Positions 25,272 through 34,648 of a DNA stretch of 64,000 nt are shown here, in pieces. The stretch lies in NCBI GenBank assembly GCA_965200825.1, contig OZ241385.1, forward strand, positions 1,674,001 through 1,738,000, given 5' to 3'. Every line of letters begins with the position of its first letter. Position 1 is the stretch's first letter. The notes below the pieces were generated by a model that saw only the letters and a program-made list of their open reading frames with translations, made no database searches and was not told the origin of the DNA. This DNA comes from Bin80 sp026709335. Its GTDB lineage: Bacteria; Bacteroidota; Rhodothermia; Rhodothermales; Bin80. A program made the position numbers and the translations under genes.

Positions 25272-25809
25272 AGTCCATATAATTATGGGAATTACGGGGA
25301 ATTATACGTGAGGCTGCAACTCGGTCTCGGAAGCGGCAGTGAGACTCAGGAGCCCGCAAGATTTCTTTTTTTAATTTAATTAACGTATCAAATCGGGGGC
25401 ACTCCGAGCAACATTCACATGCAACTTCTCGAGAAACCTAGGCCCATAGGTTTTATTTGGATCGAAATAAACTGAATATTGCACCAGTGAACCTGAACAC
25501 TCAATTCACCTGAACTGGAAAGTCTTCACTATGGATTTAGAACCAAGGCAAAAGTGGAATGCACAACGTTGAATCGATAACAAAACCGATTTTCTTATTT
25601 TGTAGCAGGCACCATGCTTGGTTGCGTCAAATAGCGGCAAGCTGTTATGCAGGATTCCTGACTTTTTTTCTGTTCATGAATTTCATCTGTACCTACTGGA
25701 TTACTCTTATTCACTCTTTAGAAGCAGTGAATAGTATTGAGTTTGCAAACTATCCAAATTATTCGCCTCTCCTTCAATCCACTCAAACCCCAAACTATTT
25801 CAAAGCTAC
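25272..25809. other. Intergenic region before the Calx-beta giant gene
   Basis: About 540 bases. The proximal part contains a terminator-like hairpin (25434-25458). A 103-codon frame from 25559 overlaps the Calx-beta start and has a composition unlike a real protein, so I do not call it. The remainder is AT-rich and should hold the promoter of the giant gene. Confidence 0.45.
25434..25458 (+). terminator. Terminator-like hairpin after the YpdA-type gene
   Basis: AAACCTA and TAGGTTT form a 7-bp stem around GGCCCA, followed by TATTTGG. The T-run is short, so this is a weak candidate. It lies about 165 bases after the reductase stop. Confidence 0.4.
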
Positions 25810-28800
25810 ATGCTTAAGCCCATACACATTCATTCAAATCCATCAGGAAGAAATGACTTTGCTGGATTAAAACGTCGATTTTCTTCCTTACTGACCCTAT
25901 TGGCTCTTTTCATATCTGCCGTGATTCCGTTAGCAGATGCTGCACCCTCTGTAATCGCAGATGCCAACATATTTCCTGAATCTGCAAAAAAGCTCATGAG
26001 CCATAGCTTAGTGGATACCACTAGCATTAAATCCGAAAAGCAGCTTCGCAGATTCAATCTTTCTGTAAACAGAACCGCCCTATCCGAAAGTGAAGGGGCG
26101 GCTTCAATCACGGTAACTGCTGACCTTGATGGAGGGGCAACATTCTCTACAATTCAAACGCTTACCATCAACGTAAGTGGCTCTGGTATTGCCTCCGCAG
26201 TAGATTTTACACCTGTTCCCAGCTTCGAAATTACCGTCCCTGCAAACGCGAACAGTGGATCGGCATCTTTTACCCTTACACCTGAAAATGACAATGTGCA
26301 TGAGACATCAGAAACGGTAACGATCTCCAGTACAAGTTCCTTAGTTAGTGGGACAGCCTCCATTTTGATCCTAGATGACGACCCTGCACCAAGAGGAATC
26401 AGTCTCGGTTTTGGTGGCCCCCTGTTTGGCGCTCAAGAGGATGGAGGATCACAAACATTCACGGTCAGGGCTACAGTGAATGGACGTACTACCTTTGGAA
26501 CTACTCAGTCTATTCCTGTCTCAGTTCAGGGTACACTTGCACCCGGCGTGGTTGGTTTTGGTGCTGTACCTGACTTTAGCATTGAAATCCCTGCCGGTAC
26601 ACAATCTGGAAGTGCAGATTTTAGCATCACACCTGTGGATAATTCTATAGATGAATCCGATGAGACGATTACGATCAGCAGTTCCAATCCTCTAGTCGTC
26701 AATTCCCCCACATTTCTCGTGCAAGATGACGATGATCCGCCCCGCGGAATTAATCTACGCGCCAGTAGTGGAGCAGTCTATGAAGACGGTGGAACGCAGA
26801 AAATTGAGGTCATCCTGGAAATATTCGGATCTACAACCTACGCCACAGACCAAGTGATTCCAATTACGGTTTCGGGAACTGGTGCTCCCGGAGTTGTTGG
26901 CTTTGCACCTGTTGCAGGTTTCAACATCACACTTCCCGCAGGAGCATCCAATGCAAGTTCGACGTTTTCAATCTCTCCTATAAACAATCAACTTGACGAG
27001 AGGAATGAAACAATTACCATATCCAGCTCCGCCCCCCAAGTCACCGGACCAGCTACCATCAACCTTGAAGATGATGATGCCCCGCCCGGGAACATTAGAT
27101 TTTCTGCTGCCCCAACTGTGATTGGAGAAGAGGATGGACCTACTTCTGTCATCGTGACAGCAACAATTGGGACAGAATCAACTTTCGGTGAATCTACATC
27201 CATCCTCATGACAGTGACAGGGTCCGGGAATTCCAATGTAGTTGATTTTTCATCTGTATCCAGCTTCTCCGTTATCTTCGCTCGCGGCGAAACTATCGGA
27301 GAAGGTACAGTGATTATTGAGCCCATTAACGATGACTTGGTCACTGAAGATGAAACCATTACTCTTTCGAGTAGCGATCCATCCGTGATTGGGTTCGCCG
27401 TAATCACGTTGTTAAATGATGATTCTCCACCATCCGTTGAGTTGAGTGCTACTCCAGTTTCTATTTCAGAAAACGATGGTGCCACAACCGTAACCGTCAC
27501 GGCATCCCTTGAAAATTCCTCAGAGTCTTCGGACGATCTGATTATTCCTATTTCTGTATCTGGATCCGGTATAGAAGAAGCAGTTGACTTTGTCCCCGTA
27601 GCCGATTTTGATCTGACCCTGGAGGCAGGCAGAATGACGGGTTCTGCCTCCTTTATTCTCTCTCCGATAAATGATAACTACGACGAAGCTGATGAAGTCA
27701 TTACCCTAGCAAGTTCACAGGCGTTCGTGATCAACTCCCCAACGATTGACCTACTGGATGACGATGAAACACCGACTTTGAGCCTGACAGCAGCCCCGAA
27801 TTTAATTGGTGAAGAAGATGGTGCAACAGAGATTGTCGTGACTGCAACGATAAACGAATCAGTCCAATTTAGCACTGCACAAGTTTTCCCAATCACAGTT
27901 ACTGGATCTGGCATAGAAGAAGCAGTTGATTTTATCTCCGTGGACGACTTCAATCTCACAGTTTCAGCAGGCAGTTCAAGTGGTAGCGCCAATTTTATCC
28001 TCACGCCAGTAAATGACATCGAAAATGAGATCGATGAACTCCTGACCATTCAAAGTACCAGCATTCTCATCACTAAAGATGCAACTGTTTCAATCATTGA
28101 CGATGATGATCCCGCAGAGATCCAGCTTTCTCTGAAGCCTGATGTTGCCCATGAAGAACGCGGTGTGCAAACAATCATGGTTACTGGCACGATCATCAAT
28201 GGCAGTCCCTTTCCCCACAATCACACTGTTCCTCTTTCAATTCGCGGAAGCGGCGAATTAACTGCCGTTGATTTTGAACCTATCCCGGATGGTGCACTCC
28301 GGTTTACACGAGGTGTTCTTGAAGTCTCCACAACCTTTGAAATCACGCCAATTGATGATCTCGAGTTTGAATTGGATGAAACGATTACAATATCCAGCAC
28401 GGATGAGCATGTCAATGCACCGGTTAACTTACGCCTTATCAACGACGATATTAAACCTGATGGAGTGATTTTCACTGCCTCTCCAAACAAAATACGAGAA
28501 GATGCAGGAGCCACAAAAGTTACCGTATCTGCTACTGTACAGGGAACAACTCGATACACAACCAACCAAGAAATTGACTTAACCATCACTGCGGACAGTG
28601 ATCCAACCGCCGTTAGATTCCAGCAAGTTCAAGGAGTTTCACTAACAATTCCCGCCGGCACCTCCAAGGGGAGCGTTGAATTTGAGATTTTACCCAAAAA
28701 CAATACCTCGCACCAACCCAATGGGATAGTTCACATTGGTAGCACCAGTCCTCTGTTGTTGGAGACTGCCCAAATCATCCTGGAGAATGATGATGCCCCT

Positions 28801-31191
28801 CCAACAGGCATCGCTCTCAAAGTTACGCCTTCATCAATTTCAGAAGGCGACGGTACAATTCCACTTACGATTGAAGCATTGGTGCAAGGCGGAACTACAT
28901 TCATTACAGAGAATGTACTGACGGTTTCAACTCGAAGCTCAGGGGAACCCTCTGCGGTCGACTTTACCCCCATACCAGATTTTCAACTCAAAATTCCGGC
29001 CCAATCATTGAGTGCAACTACTGTGATCGAACTAATTCCCGAAAATGATCTTCTGGATGAGCAGGATGAAATCGTGACCTTCAGTGCTCCCCTCGTTTCC
29101 GAATCTGCTACCCTAACGATCGTTGACGATGATGCAGAGCCTGAGGGAATTAATATTTCCTTGAATCCAACTGAGATTGCTGAAGATGCCGGAGAAACTA
29201 AAATTTCTGTAATGGCTCATGTCAATGGGAGTACCCGATACGCCACAGACAAATTACTGAATCTAACAGTAACAGGCTCAGGTATACCACATGTAGTTCG
29301 CTATACGCTCACTGCCCCAACAACAATTATGCTCCCGGCAGGCCATGAACTCGTTTCTACCACAATCACTGTATCTCCCGAAGACAACCTTCTCGATGAA
29401 GGAGATGAAATCCTAACCATTACTGCCAGTGATGATCAAGTCAGATCCAGTGCTGAGCTCACCCTCATAGATGATGATGCCGAGCCGTCAGGATTTGTGC
29501 TTTCGGTGACACCTGAGATCGTTGTTGAAGGGGCTGGGGCTACGACCGTAGATGTAACGGCAACGATTATAGGTGATTCAAGATATGCTAGTTCACAAAC
29601 GCTGAATATTTCAGTATCTGAAGGAACGAATGGGGGTGTCGGCTTTGAAAGTGTACCTGACTTCACCATTGAAGTGCCTGCCGGTGGAGACGCCGCTACC
29701 AACAGTTTTATTCTGACTCCGTTTCAGAATAGAATTCGTGAAACAGATGCAATTATAGTCATTACTGCTCTTCATAGAGGAGTGACTTCCCGTGCGACGA
29801 TTCTTCTTCAGGATGATGATCAATCTACCGAACGAATAGCAGACGTAAATGCGGTTCTAATACCCGAAGCAACCAGAGCTATCATCGCCAGCACTGTTAG
29901 AGTAATCAGTGAGCGTACTCAAGCCTTCGGGAATGATTTATCCCTCCAGAAGACGGACTTGGCAAATGGATTATCCAGAATTGCTTCGAGATTGCAAAAT
30001 AATCACGCATATAGAAATCCATTGCAATCTGTACAAATTCCCTCACTTCGGAATGCCACACTGACTACCGGGCTAACAGAACGCATTACCATTTGGGGGC
30101 ATGCGGATTACCGCGCACTCTCCGGCAATGATGATGATTATCCACTTAACTACGATGGCGGAATGGGTGCCATCCATCTGGGAGTGGATATGTTTTTCGA
30201 TAAATTTCTGGTGGGTGTGTCGGTCGCACAGTTTGGGGGTGATTTCGATTACGAACATCATGGAGGAACAAATGGATTGACTTTGATGACTCCGATTGAC
30301 GGGATCTATCAGATCAACACTCGCACATTAACTCCATACGTCGTCTGGTCGTCGAATTCACTATCCAAAATTTGGGCGATGGGAAGTCTCGGATTGGGGG
30401 ATGTGGTAGTTTCTGATCCTGAAACAAACCCCGAAGAAAGTAACACCTCCATGATCTCTTATGCAACGGGGATTGATCTGAAACTGATCAAAGCGCCTCA
30501 TGATTTTTCTCTGACAGTAAAAGGTGCTGCCTGGGGAGGACAAATGAACCTAGATGAAAATGGTGCCCGCATTAATGAGCTTGATGTAGGCGTGTATCGC
30601 TTTCAAGTCTCGCTTGAAGGAGCTTATCAAATTCGTATGGCAAGCCAGGGCATGTTTCAGCCATTTATTGAGACTGGCCTGCGCGGGGATCTTGGGGATG
30701 GACAAACGGGGACTGGCCTGGAAATGGGAGGCGGTGTTAGGCTCTTTCTACCCTCTGTTGGCCTTCGGATGGCAGGCCATGGACATGTACTGGTTCTACA
30801 CGGAGGAGATATCAATGAGTGGGGATTTGGCGGAATGGTACGTTTTGCGCCCGGCGGTAATTCTGGACCAGCCCTGGAGTTACGATCAATGACTGGCGAT
30901 CAGTTTCAATATGGCCAGCGAGTCTGGCATGAAGCCAAATGGCTCGGTCAAGAAAAGCACAGAGTTATGAATACCCGACTTCAGTCACGGATGAGCTATG
31001 GATTTACCACCACTGCTGGAACAGTGTCACCATATACTGGATTTGATCTCGGTCAAGGTATCATCACACAAGTAGGAGCGGAATATCGTATTCTTGGACG
31101 ACTAAGCATTCAAATGGAAACAATTTATCCCATCGAACCTCACACATATGGAAGTTCACCCGCTGTTCGATACTCCATGATCTTGAAATAA
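25810..31191 (+). CDS. Giant Calx-beta repeat protein with an autotransporter-like C-terminal barrel
   Basis: The 1793-residue protein has a signal peptide (basic KRR, then FSSLLTLLALFISAVIPLADA) and a short linker to about residue 82. Eleven Calx-beta repeats of about 115 residues follow to about 1335. Each has an EDGG/EEDG-type acidic turn near its start, an ITVSGSG-like strand in the middle and DDD at the end, typical Ca2+ sites in this fold. A linker (1340-1420) leads to a region rich in alternating hydrophobic strands (TIWGHADYRALSG, then YVVWSSN and IWAMGSLGLGDVVV), resembling an autotransporter beta-barrel. The likely design is a Ca2+-stiffened surface stalk, perhaps an adhesin, anchored by its own barrel. 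The terminal residue is Lys, not aromatic. An ISL3-type element lies 167 bases downstream. Confidence 0.85.
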   Translation: MLKPIHIHSNPSGRNDFAGLKRRFSSLLTLLALFISAVIPLADAAPSVIADANIFPESAKKLMSHSLVDTTSIKSEKQLRRFNLSVNRTALSESEGAASITVTADLDGGATFSTIQTLTINVSGSGIASAVDFTPVPSFEITVPANANSGSASFTLTPENDNVHETSETVTISSTSSLVSGTASILILDDDPAPRGISLGFGGPLFGAQEDGGSQTFTVRATVNGRTTFGTTQSIPVSVQGTLAPGVVGFGAVPDFSIEIPAGTQSGSADFSITPVDNSIDESDETITISSSNPLVVNSPTFLVQDDDDPPRGINLRASSGAVYEDGGTQKIEVILEIFGSTTYATDQVIPITVSGTGAPGVVGFAPVAGFNITLPAGASNASSTFSISPINNQLDERNETITISSSAPQVTGPATINLEDDDAPPGNIRFSAAPTVIGEEDGPTSVIVTATIGTESTFGESTSILMTVTGSGNSNVVDFSSVSSFSVIFARGETIGEGTVIIEPINDDLVTEDETITLSSSDPSVIGFAVITLLNDDSPPSVELSATPVSISENDGATTVTVTASLENSSESSDDLIIPISVSGSGIEEAVDFVPVADFDLTLEAGRMTGSASFILSPINDNYDEADEVITLASSQAFVINSPTIDLLDDDETPTLSLTAAPNLIGEEDGATEIVVTATINESVQFSTAQVFPITVTGSGIEEAVDFISVDDFNLTVSAGSSSGSANFILTPVNDIENEIDELLTIQSTSILITKDATVSIIDDDDPAEIQLSLKPDVAHEERGVQTIMVTGTIINGSPFPHNHTVPLSIRGSGELTAVDFEPIPDGALRFTRGVLEVSTTFEITPIDDLEFELDETITISSTDEHVNAPVNLRLINDDIKPDGVIFTASPNKIREDAGATKVTVSATVQGTTRYTTNQEIDLTITADSDPTAVRFQQVQGVSLTIPAGTSKGSVEFEILPKNNTSHQPNGIVHIGSTSPLLLETAQIILENDDAPPTGIALKVTPSSISEGDGTIPLTIEALVQGGTTFITENVLTVSTRSSGEPSAVDFTPIPDFQLKIPAQSLSATTVIELIPENDLLDEQDEIVTFSAPLVSESATLTIVDDDAEPEGINISLNPTEIAEDAGETKISVMAHVNGSTRYATDKLLNLTVTGSGIPHVVRYTLTAPTTIMLPAGHELVSTTITVSPEDNLLDEGDEILTITASDDQVRSSAELTLIDDDAEPSGFVLSVTPEIVVEGAGATTVDVTATIIGDSRYASSQTLNISVSEGTNGGVGFESVPDFTIEVPAGGDAATNSFILTPFQNRIRETDAIIVITALHRGVTSRATILLQDDDQSTERIADVNAVLIPEATRAIIASTVRVISERTQAFGNDLSLQKTDLANGLSRIASRLQNNHAYRNPLQSVQIPSLRNATLTTGLTERITIWGHADYRALSGNDDDYPLNYDGGMGAIHLGVDMFFDKFLVGVSVAQFGGDFDYEHHGGTNGLTLMTPIDGIYQINTRTLTPYVVWSSNSLSKIWAMGSLGLGDVVVSDPETNPEESNTSMISYATGIDLKLIKAPHDFSLTVKGAAWGGQMNLDENGARINELDVGVYRFQVSLEGAYQIRMASQGMFQPFIETGLRGDLGDGQTGTGLEMGGGVRLFLPSVGLRMAGHGHVLVLHGGDINEWGFGGMVRFAPGGNSGPALELRSMTGDQFQYGQRVWHEAKWLGQEKHRVMNTRLQSRMSYGFTTTAGTVSPYTGFDLGQGIITQVGAEYRILGRLSIQMETIYPIEPHTYGSSPAVRYSMILK

Positions 31192-31358
31192 TCCCGAATA
31201 AAACTTTGCGCCCTTAGATCTTTATAGTTTTGTTGAATTGTTCGTGAAACATCCTATGATTCAGAGTGAATGCCGAAGTATTTCTATGGAAATCCCGAGC
31301 CTGCATGAGGAGTATCTGAACAATGATTTGCTTGAAACAGATCGAATTAAAAACAGCT

Positions 31359-32646
31359 GGTTCTGTAGGGTTTTGTATGAAATGATTAAATTCAAGCTGA
31401 ATCAAATATAGAAATTTCATGACAAAGGAATTTATGAATGCGGTGATGCGGGACTCGTTAGGACTTGACTCCGAGTGGCAAGTTGACGAGGTCACCTTTA
31501 ACCCGAAGGAGCGACGAATTGATGTTTATCTTTCGCATTCGGGGCAGAACCTGATCTGTCCAGAGACGGGAGAACCCGGAGTATTTTATGACCGTCGCAG
31601 GGAGCGCGTATGGCGTCACTTGGACTGGTTTCAGAGCGTTTGTTATATTCATTGCAGACTTCCACGCGTGAAGTCTTCTGCGGGGATCAAAACGATGGAG
31701 ATTCCCTGGACGGATCCATCAAGTCATGCGACGCATTCGTTTGAGAGCTGGGCGATAGAGATCCTGCGGGTGAACAAGAATCAGACCAAAACGGCCGGGT
31801 TGATCCGCTGCTCATTTGATCAGGTTCATGCGTTCATGCACCGGGGGGTTGAGCGCGGAATGAAGCGAAGGAAGCTGGAAGCAGTCGCTCATGTGAGCGT
31901 GGATGAGAAAGCCCTCCGGCGCGGGCATGTCTATGCAACGATCGTTTGTGATTCGACCCGTGGTGTGGTGCTTGATGTCGGGGAAGGGCGGACGAAAAAA
32001 GGCACGATCGCACTCTTAGAGCGCATTTTTGAAGACCTAAAAGAGAAAGTAGAGACGGTCTCCATCGATATGTGGAAAGCCTTCATTGGAGCGGTCAAAA
32101 CCGTTTTTCCCGAGGCGGCCCTGATCCACGACCGGTTTCATTTGATCCAGTATCTCAATACAGCGCTGAACAAGGTTCGCCAGCGTGAAGTGAAAACCCA
32201 TCCGGAAGAATTGAAGGGGAGCCGATTTGCACTGTTGAAGAACGAGAAGAATCGCACCAAAACGCAGGAAGAGATCTTCAAGATCATCCAGGAAGCCAAC
32301 CTGGAAGTCAGTGTAGCCTGGCGATTGCGAGAAGACTTCAAAGCCCTCTTTAACAGCACCTCTTTCGCCGAAGCAAAGAAAGATTTTGATCTCTGGATCA
32401 AAAGCGTGGAAACCGCAGGGGTGAAAGAAGTCATCAAGATTGCAGAGATGTTCAGAGAACATTATGAGGGAGTCTGTAACGCGCTTTGCCATCCACAATC
32501 CAATGCGATCGCTGAACGTATGAATGGGAAAATTCAAGAGATCAAAACCATCGGAAGAGGATACAGAAGGTTTGAAAACTTCAGAGTCGCAATTCTCTTC
32601 TTCTGCGGAGGTCTAGATCTCAAACCACACAAAGCCCAGTAGAACC
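31359..32646 (+). mobile_element. ISL3-family insertion sequence, copy A (intact)
   Basis: The 1288-bp element has ends GGTTCTGTAGGGTTTTG (left) and, on the other strand, GGTTCTACTGGGCTTTG (right). It is bounded by the 8-bp direct repeat AAACAGCT at 31351-31358 and 32647-32654, a target duplication of the size known for ISL3. It carries one intact transposase gene. It inserted in the intergenic space between the Calx-beta gene and ggt and interrupts no gene. A second copy of identical length is at 55490-56777. Confidence 0.93.
31419..32642 (+). CDS. ISL3-family transposase (intact)
   Basis: A 407-residue DDE transposase. A zinc-finger-like N-terminus (CPETGEPGVFYDRR, RVWRHLDWFQSVCYIHCRLP in two parts) precedes the catalytic core with first Asp in HVSVDEKALRRGH, second Asp in VSIDMWKAFIGAV and Glu in SNAIAERMNGKIQEIK. 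The C-terminus ends FFCGGLDLKPHKAQ. No frameshift or stop interrupts it, so this copy may be active and could be the source of transposase for the defective copy at 55550. The stop lies four bases before the right end of the element. Confidence 0.92.
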   Translation: MTKEFMNAVMRDSLGLDSEWQVDEVTFNPKERRIDVYLSHSGQNLICPETGEPGVFYDRRRERVWRHLDWFQSVCYIHCRLPRVKSSAGIKTMEIPWTDPSSHATHSFESWAIEILRVNKNQTKTAGLIRCSFDQVHAFMHRGVERGMKRRKLEAVAHVSVDEKALRRGHVYATIVCDSTRGVVLDVGEGRTKKGTIALLERIFEDLKEKVETVSIDMWKAFIGAVKTVFPEAALIHDRFHLIQYLNTALNKVRQREVKTHPEELKGSRFALLKNEKNRTKTQEEIFKIIQEANLEVSVAWRLREDFKALFNSTSFAEAKKDFDLWIKSVETAGVKEVIKIAEMFREHYEGVCNALCHPQSNAIAERMNGKIQEIKTIGRGYRRFENFRVAILFFCGGLDLKPHKAQ

Positions 32647-32905
32647 AAACAGCTATCTTCGTTCATTTCATATAGACCAACCGTACGGCCAAAAATCTAC
32701 CCTTTGACAAATAAGTTTGGACTTCAATAGGATATCAATGATCACAAATGCACTTTCCCCGTTAACGCCTGTTTTGCTGCTGAATACAATCATTCCAATG
32801 AAATCAGGCACTCGCTGGATTCCCAAGTGAATACCGGATTCATCGCTCCAAGAATATTTTCAATGTAGATCACCCTTATCCGATTCGTAGATATTTTCTC
32901 TGAAT

Positions 32906-34648
32906 ATGTGTATTTCCCGAATCTCTAGGCCGAATGAGATGGTTCACTATTGCACAGTAATATTAATATTTCTCACATTACTTACGTGTACTGAATCCGT
33001 CCAAGCCCAAGCGGGCCGAATCCCGGTCACCGCTGACAGCGGTATGGTCGTCTCCAGTCATTATCTGGCTTCCGAAGCCGGTATGGAAGTTCTGAAGAAT
33101 GGTGGCAATGCCGTAGATGCCGCCATTGCCACGGCCTTTGCACTCGCGGTGACGCTCCCGTCTGCCGGAAATATCGGGGGAGGAGGATTTCTGGTCTACC
33201 ACGGCGCAGATGGTTATGTGACCGCGTTTAATTTCAGAGAAAAAGCTCCCTTGGCTTCCTCGGAAAAAATGTTCCTCGGGTCTGATGGGCAGATCAGGGA
33301 TAACTCTAATCACGAGGGGCCCCTTTCCGTTGGTGTACCGGGGACCGTTGCTGGACTCTGGCTTGCCCACCAACGCCTTGGCTCGGCAAACTGGAGAGAC
33401 CTCGTTGAGCCAGCAGTTAAACTGGCACAAGAGGGATTTCCTTCCACGCGTGCGATGCAATCATTTCTGACACGACTTGCACAGACATCTGATCCATTAT
33501 ATGCTGGGACCCGCCGCGCATTTCTAAAAGATGGAACAGATATTTTCCAACCTGGAGAAATCTGGAAACAACCGGACTTGGCCGCCTCGCTGATCCGCAT
33601 TCGGGATCATGGACACGATGGTTTTTACTCTGGGGAGACAGCACAACTTCTGAGCGAATTTATGCTGGAACATGACGGCCTGATTACCCTGGAAGATCTT
33701 GCCTTATATACTGCTGAAGAGGTGAATCCGATACATGGAAGTTTTGGGGACTACGAGATCTATTCAATGAGCCCGCCGAGCTCAGGAGGTGTTGCATTGA
33801 TTACCATGTTAAATATCCTTGAAGCATATGATCTCGAATCCCTGGGACATAATTCTGCTGAATACCTGCATCTACTTACCGAATCAATGCGGCGCGCGTT
33901 CGCTGACCGTGCAGAACATTTGGGAGATCCATCTTTCAATCCAAATATGCCAGTCAAACGGTTGACTAGCAAAGCACACGCTGATCGACTACGAAACTCC
34001 ATTGATGCGGAGCGTGCATCTCGAAGTGACGCCAAGACACTCAGTGCGCTTTATCTCGCAAAAGAAAGTGAAGAGACGACTCATCTCTCCGTAGTTGATG
34101 CAGAGGGAAATGCGGTCTCGTTGACCTACACACTTGAACACAGTTACGGATCCCAAATTGTAGCCGACGGGACTGGATTTTTGCTCAACAATGAAATGGG
34201 AGATTTTAACCCCATCCCGGGTTACACGAATTCAAATGGAACTATTGGTACCCCTCCCAACCTTATTGCTCCACAGAAACGTATGCTGAGCAGCATGACA
34301 CCTACCATTGTAGCAAAGGATGGCAAACCATTTATGGTAGTGGGAAGCCCCGGAGGTCGTACGATTATCAATACCGTCCTCCAGATCATCCTGAACGTGA
34401 CCACGTTTGGAATGAATATAGCCCAGGCAGTAGAAGCTCCCCGTATCCATCACCAGTGGCTACCCGACATCACGAGTTTTGAATCATGGGGAATATCGCC
34501 CGACACAAAAACCCTCTATGAAGCCAAGGGGCATCAAGTACGCTATAGAAGCTCACAGGGACGCGCGCATTGCATCATGATCAAAGATGGCCTATTTTAT
34601 GGTGCAGCTGATTCTCGCAGCTATGATGGACAAGCCATTGGATTCTAA
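32906..34648 (+). CDS. ggt: Gamma-glutamyltranspeptidase
   Basis: A 580-residue Ntn hydrolase precursor that cleaves gamma-glutamyl bonds of glutathione and related compounds. It has a signal peptide (MVHYCTVILIFLTLLTC; the ATG at 32939 gives a tighter signal than 32906). The large-subunit motif VDAAIATAFALAVTLPSAGN, GGGGF precedes the self-cleavage site before the nucleophile Thr (about 392) in EETTHLSVVDAEGNAVSLT; the small subunit has GTGFLLNNEMGDF and SSMTPTIVAKDGKPFMVVGS, PGGRTI. It should be periplasmic. Its last 26 bases overlap the downstream amino acid permease, which could take up released amino acids. Confidence 0.95.
   Translation: MCISRISRPNEMVHYCTVILIFLTLLTCTESVQAQAGRIPVTADSGMVVSSHYLASEAGMEVLKNGGNAVDAAIATAFALAVTLPSAGNIGGGGFLVYHGADGYVTAFNFREKAPLASSEKMFLGSDGQIRDNSNHEGPLSVGVPGTVAGLWLAHQRLGSANWRDLVEPAVKLAQEGFPSTRAMQSFLTRLAQTSDPLYAGTRRAFLKDGTDIFQPGEIWKQPDLAASLIRIRDHGHDGFYSGETAQLLSEFMLEHDGLITLEDLALYTAEEVNPIHGSFGDYEIYSMSPPSSGGVALITMLNILEAYDLESLGHNSAEYLHLLTESMRRAFADRAEHLGDPSFNPNMPVKRLTSKAHADRLRNSIDAERASRSDAKTLSALYLAKESEETTHLSVVDAEGNAVSLTYTLEHSYGSQIVADGTGFLLNNEMGDFNPIPGYTNSNGTIGTPPNLIAPQKRMLSSMTPTIVAKDGKPFMVVGSPGGRTIINTVLQIILNVTTFGMNIAQAVEAPRIHHQWLPDITSFESWGISPDTKTLYEAKGHQVRYRSSQGRAHCIMIKDGLFYGAADSRSYDGQAIGF

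Noticed and set aside
25559..25870. 103-codon reading frame before the Calx-beta gene
   Set aside because: It overlaps the start of the giant gene, has no recognisable motif, and its composition (many C, F, H and T) looks like read-through of non-coding AT-rich DNA.
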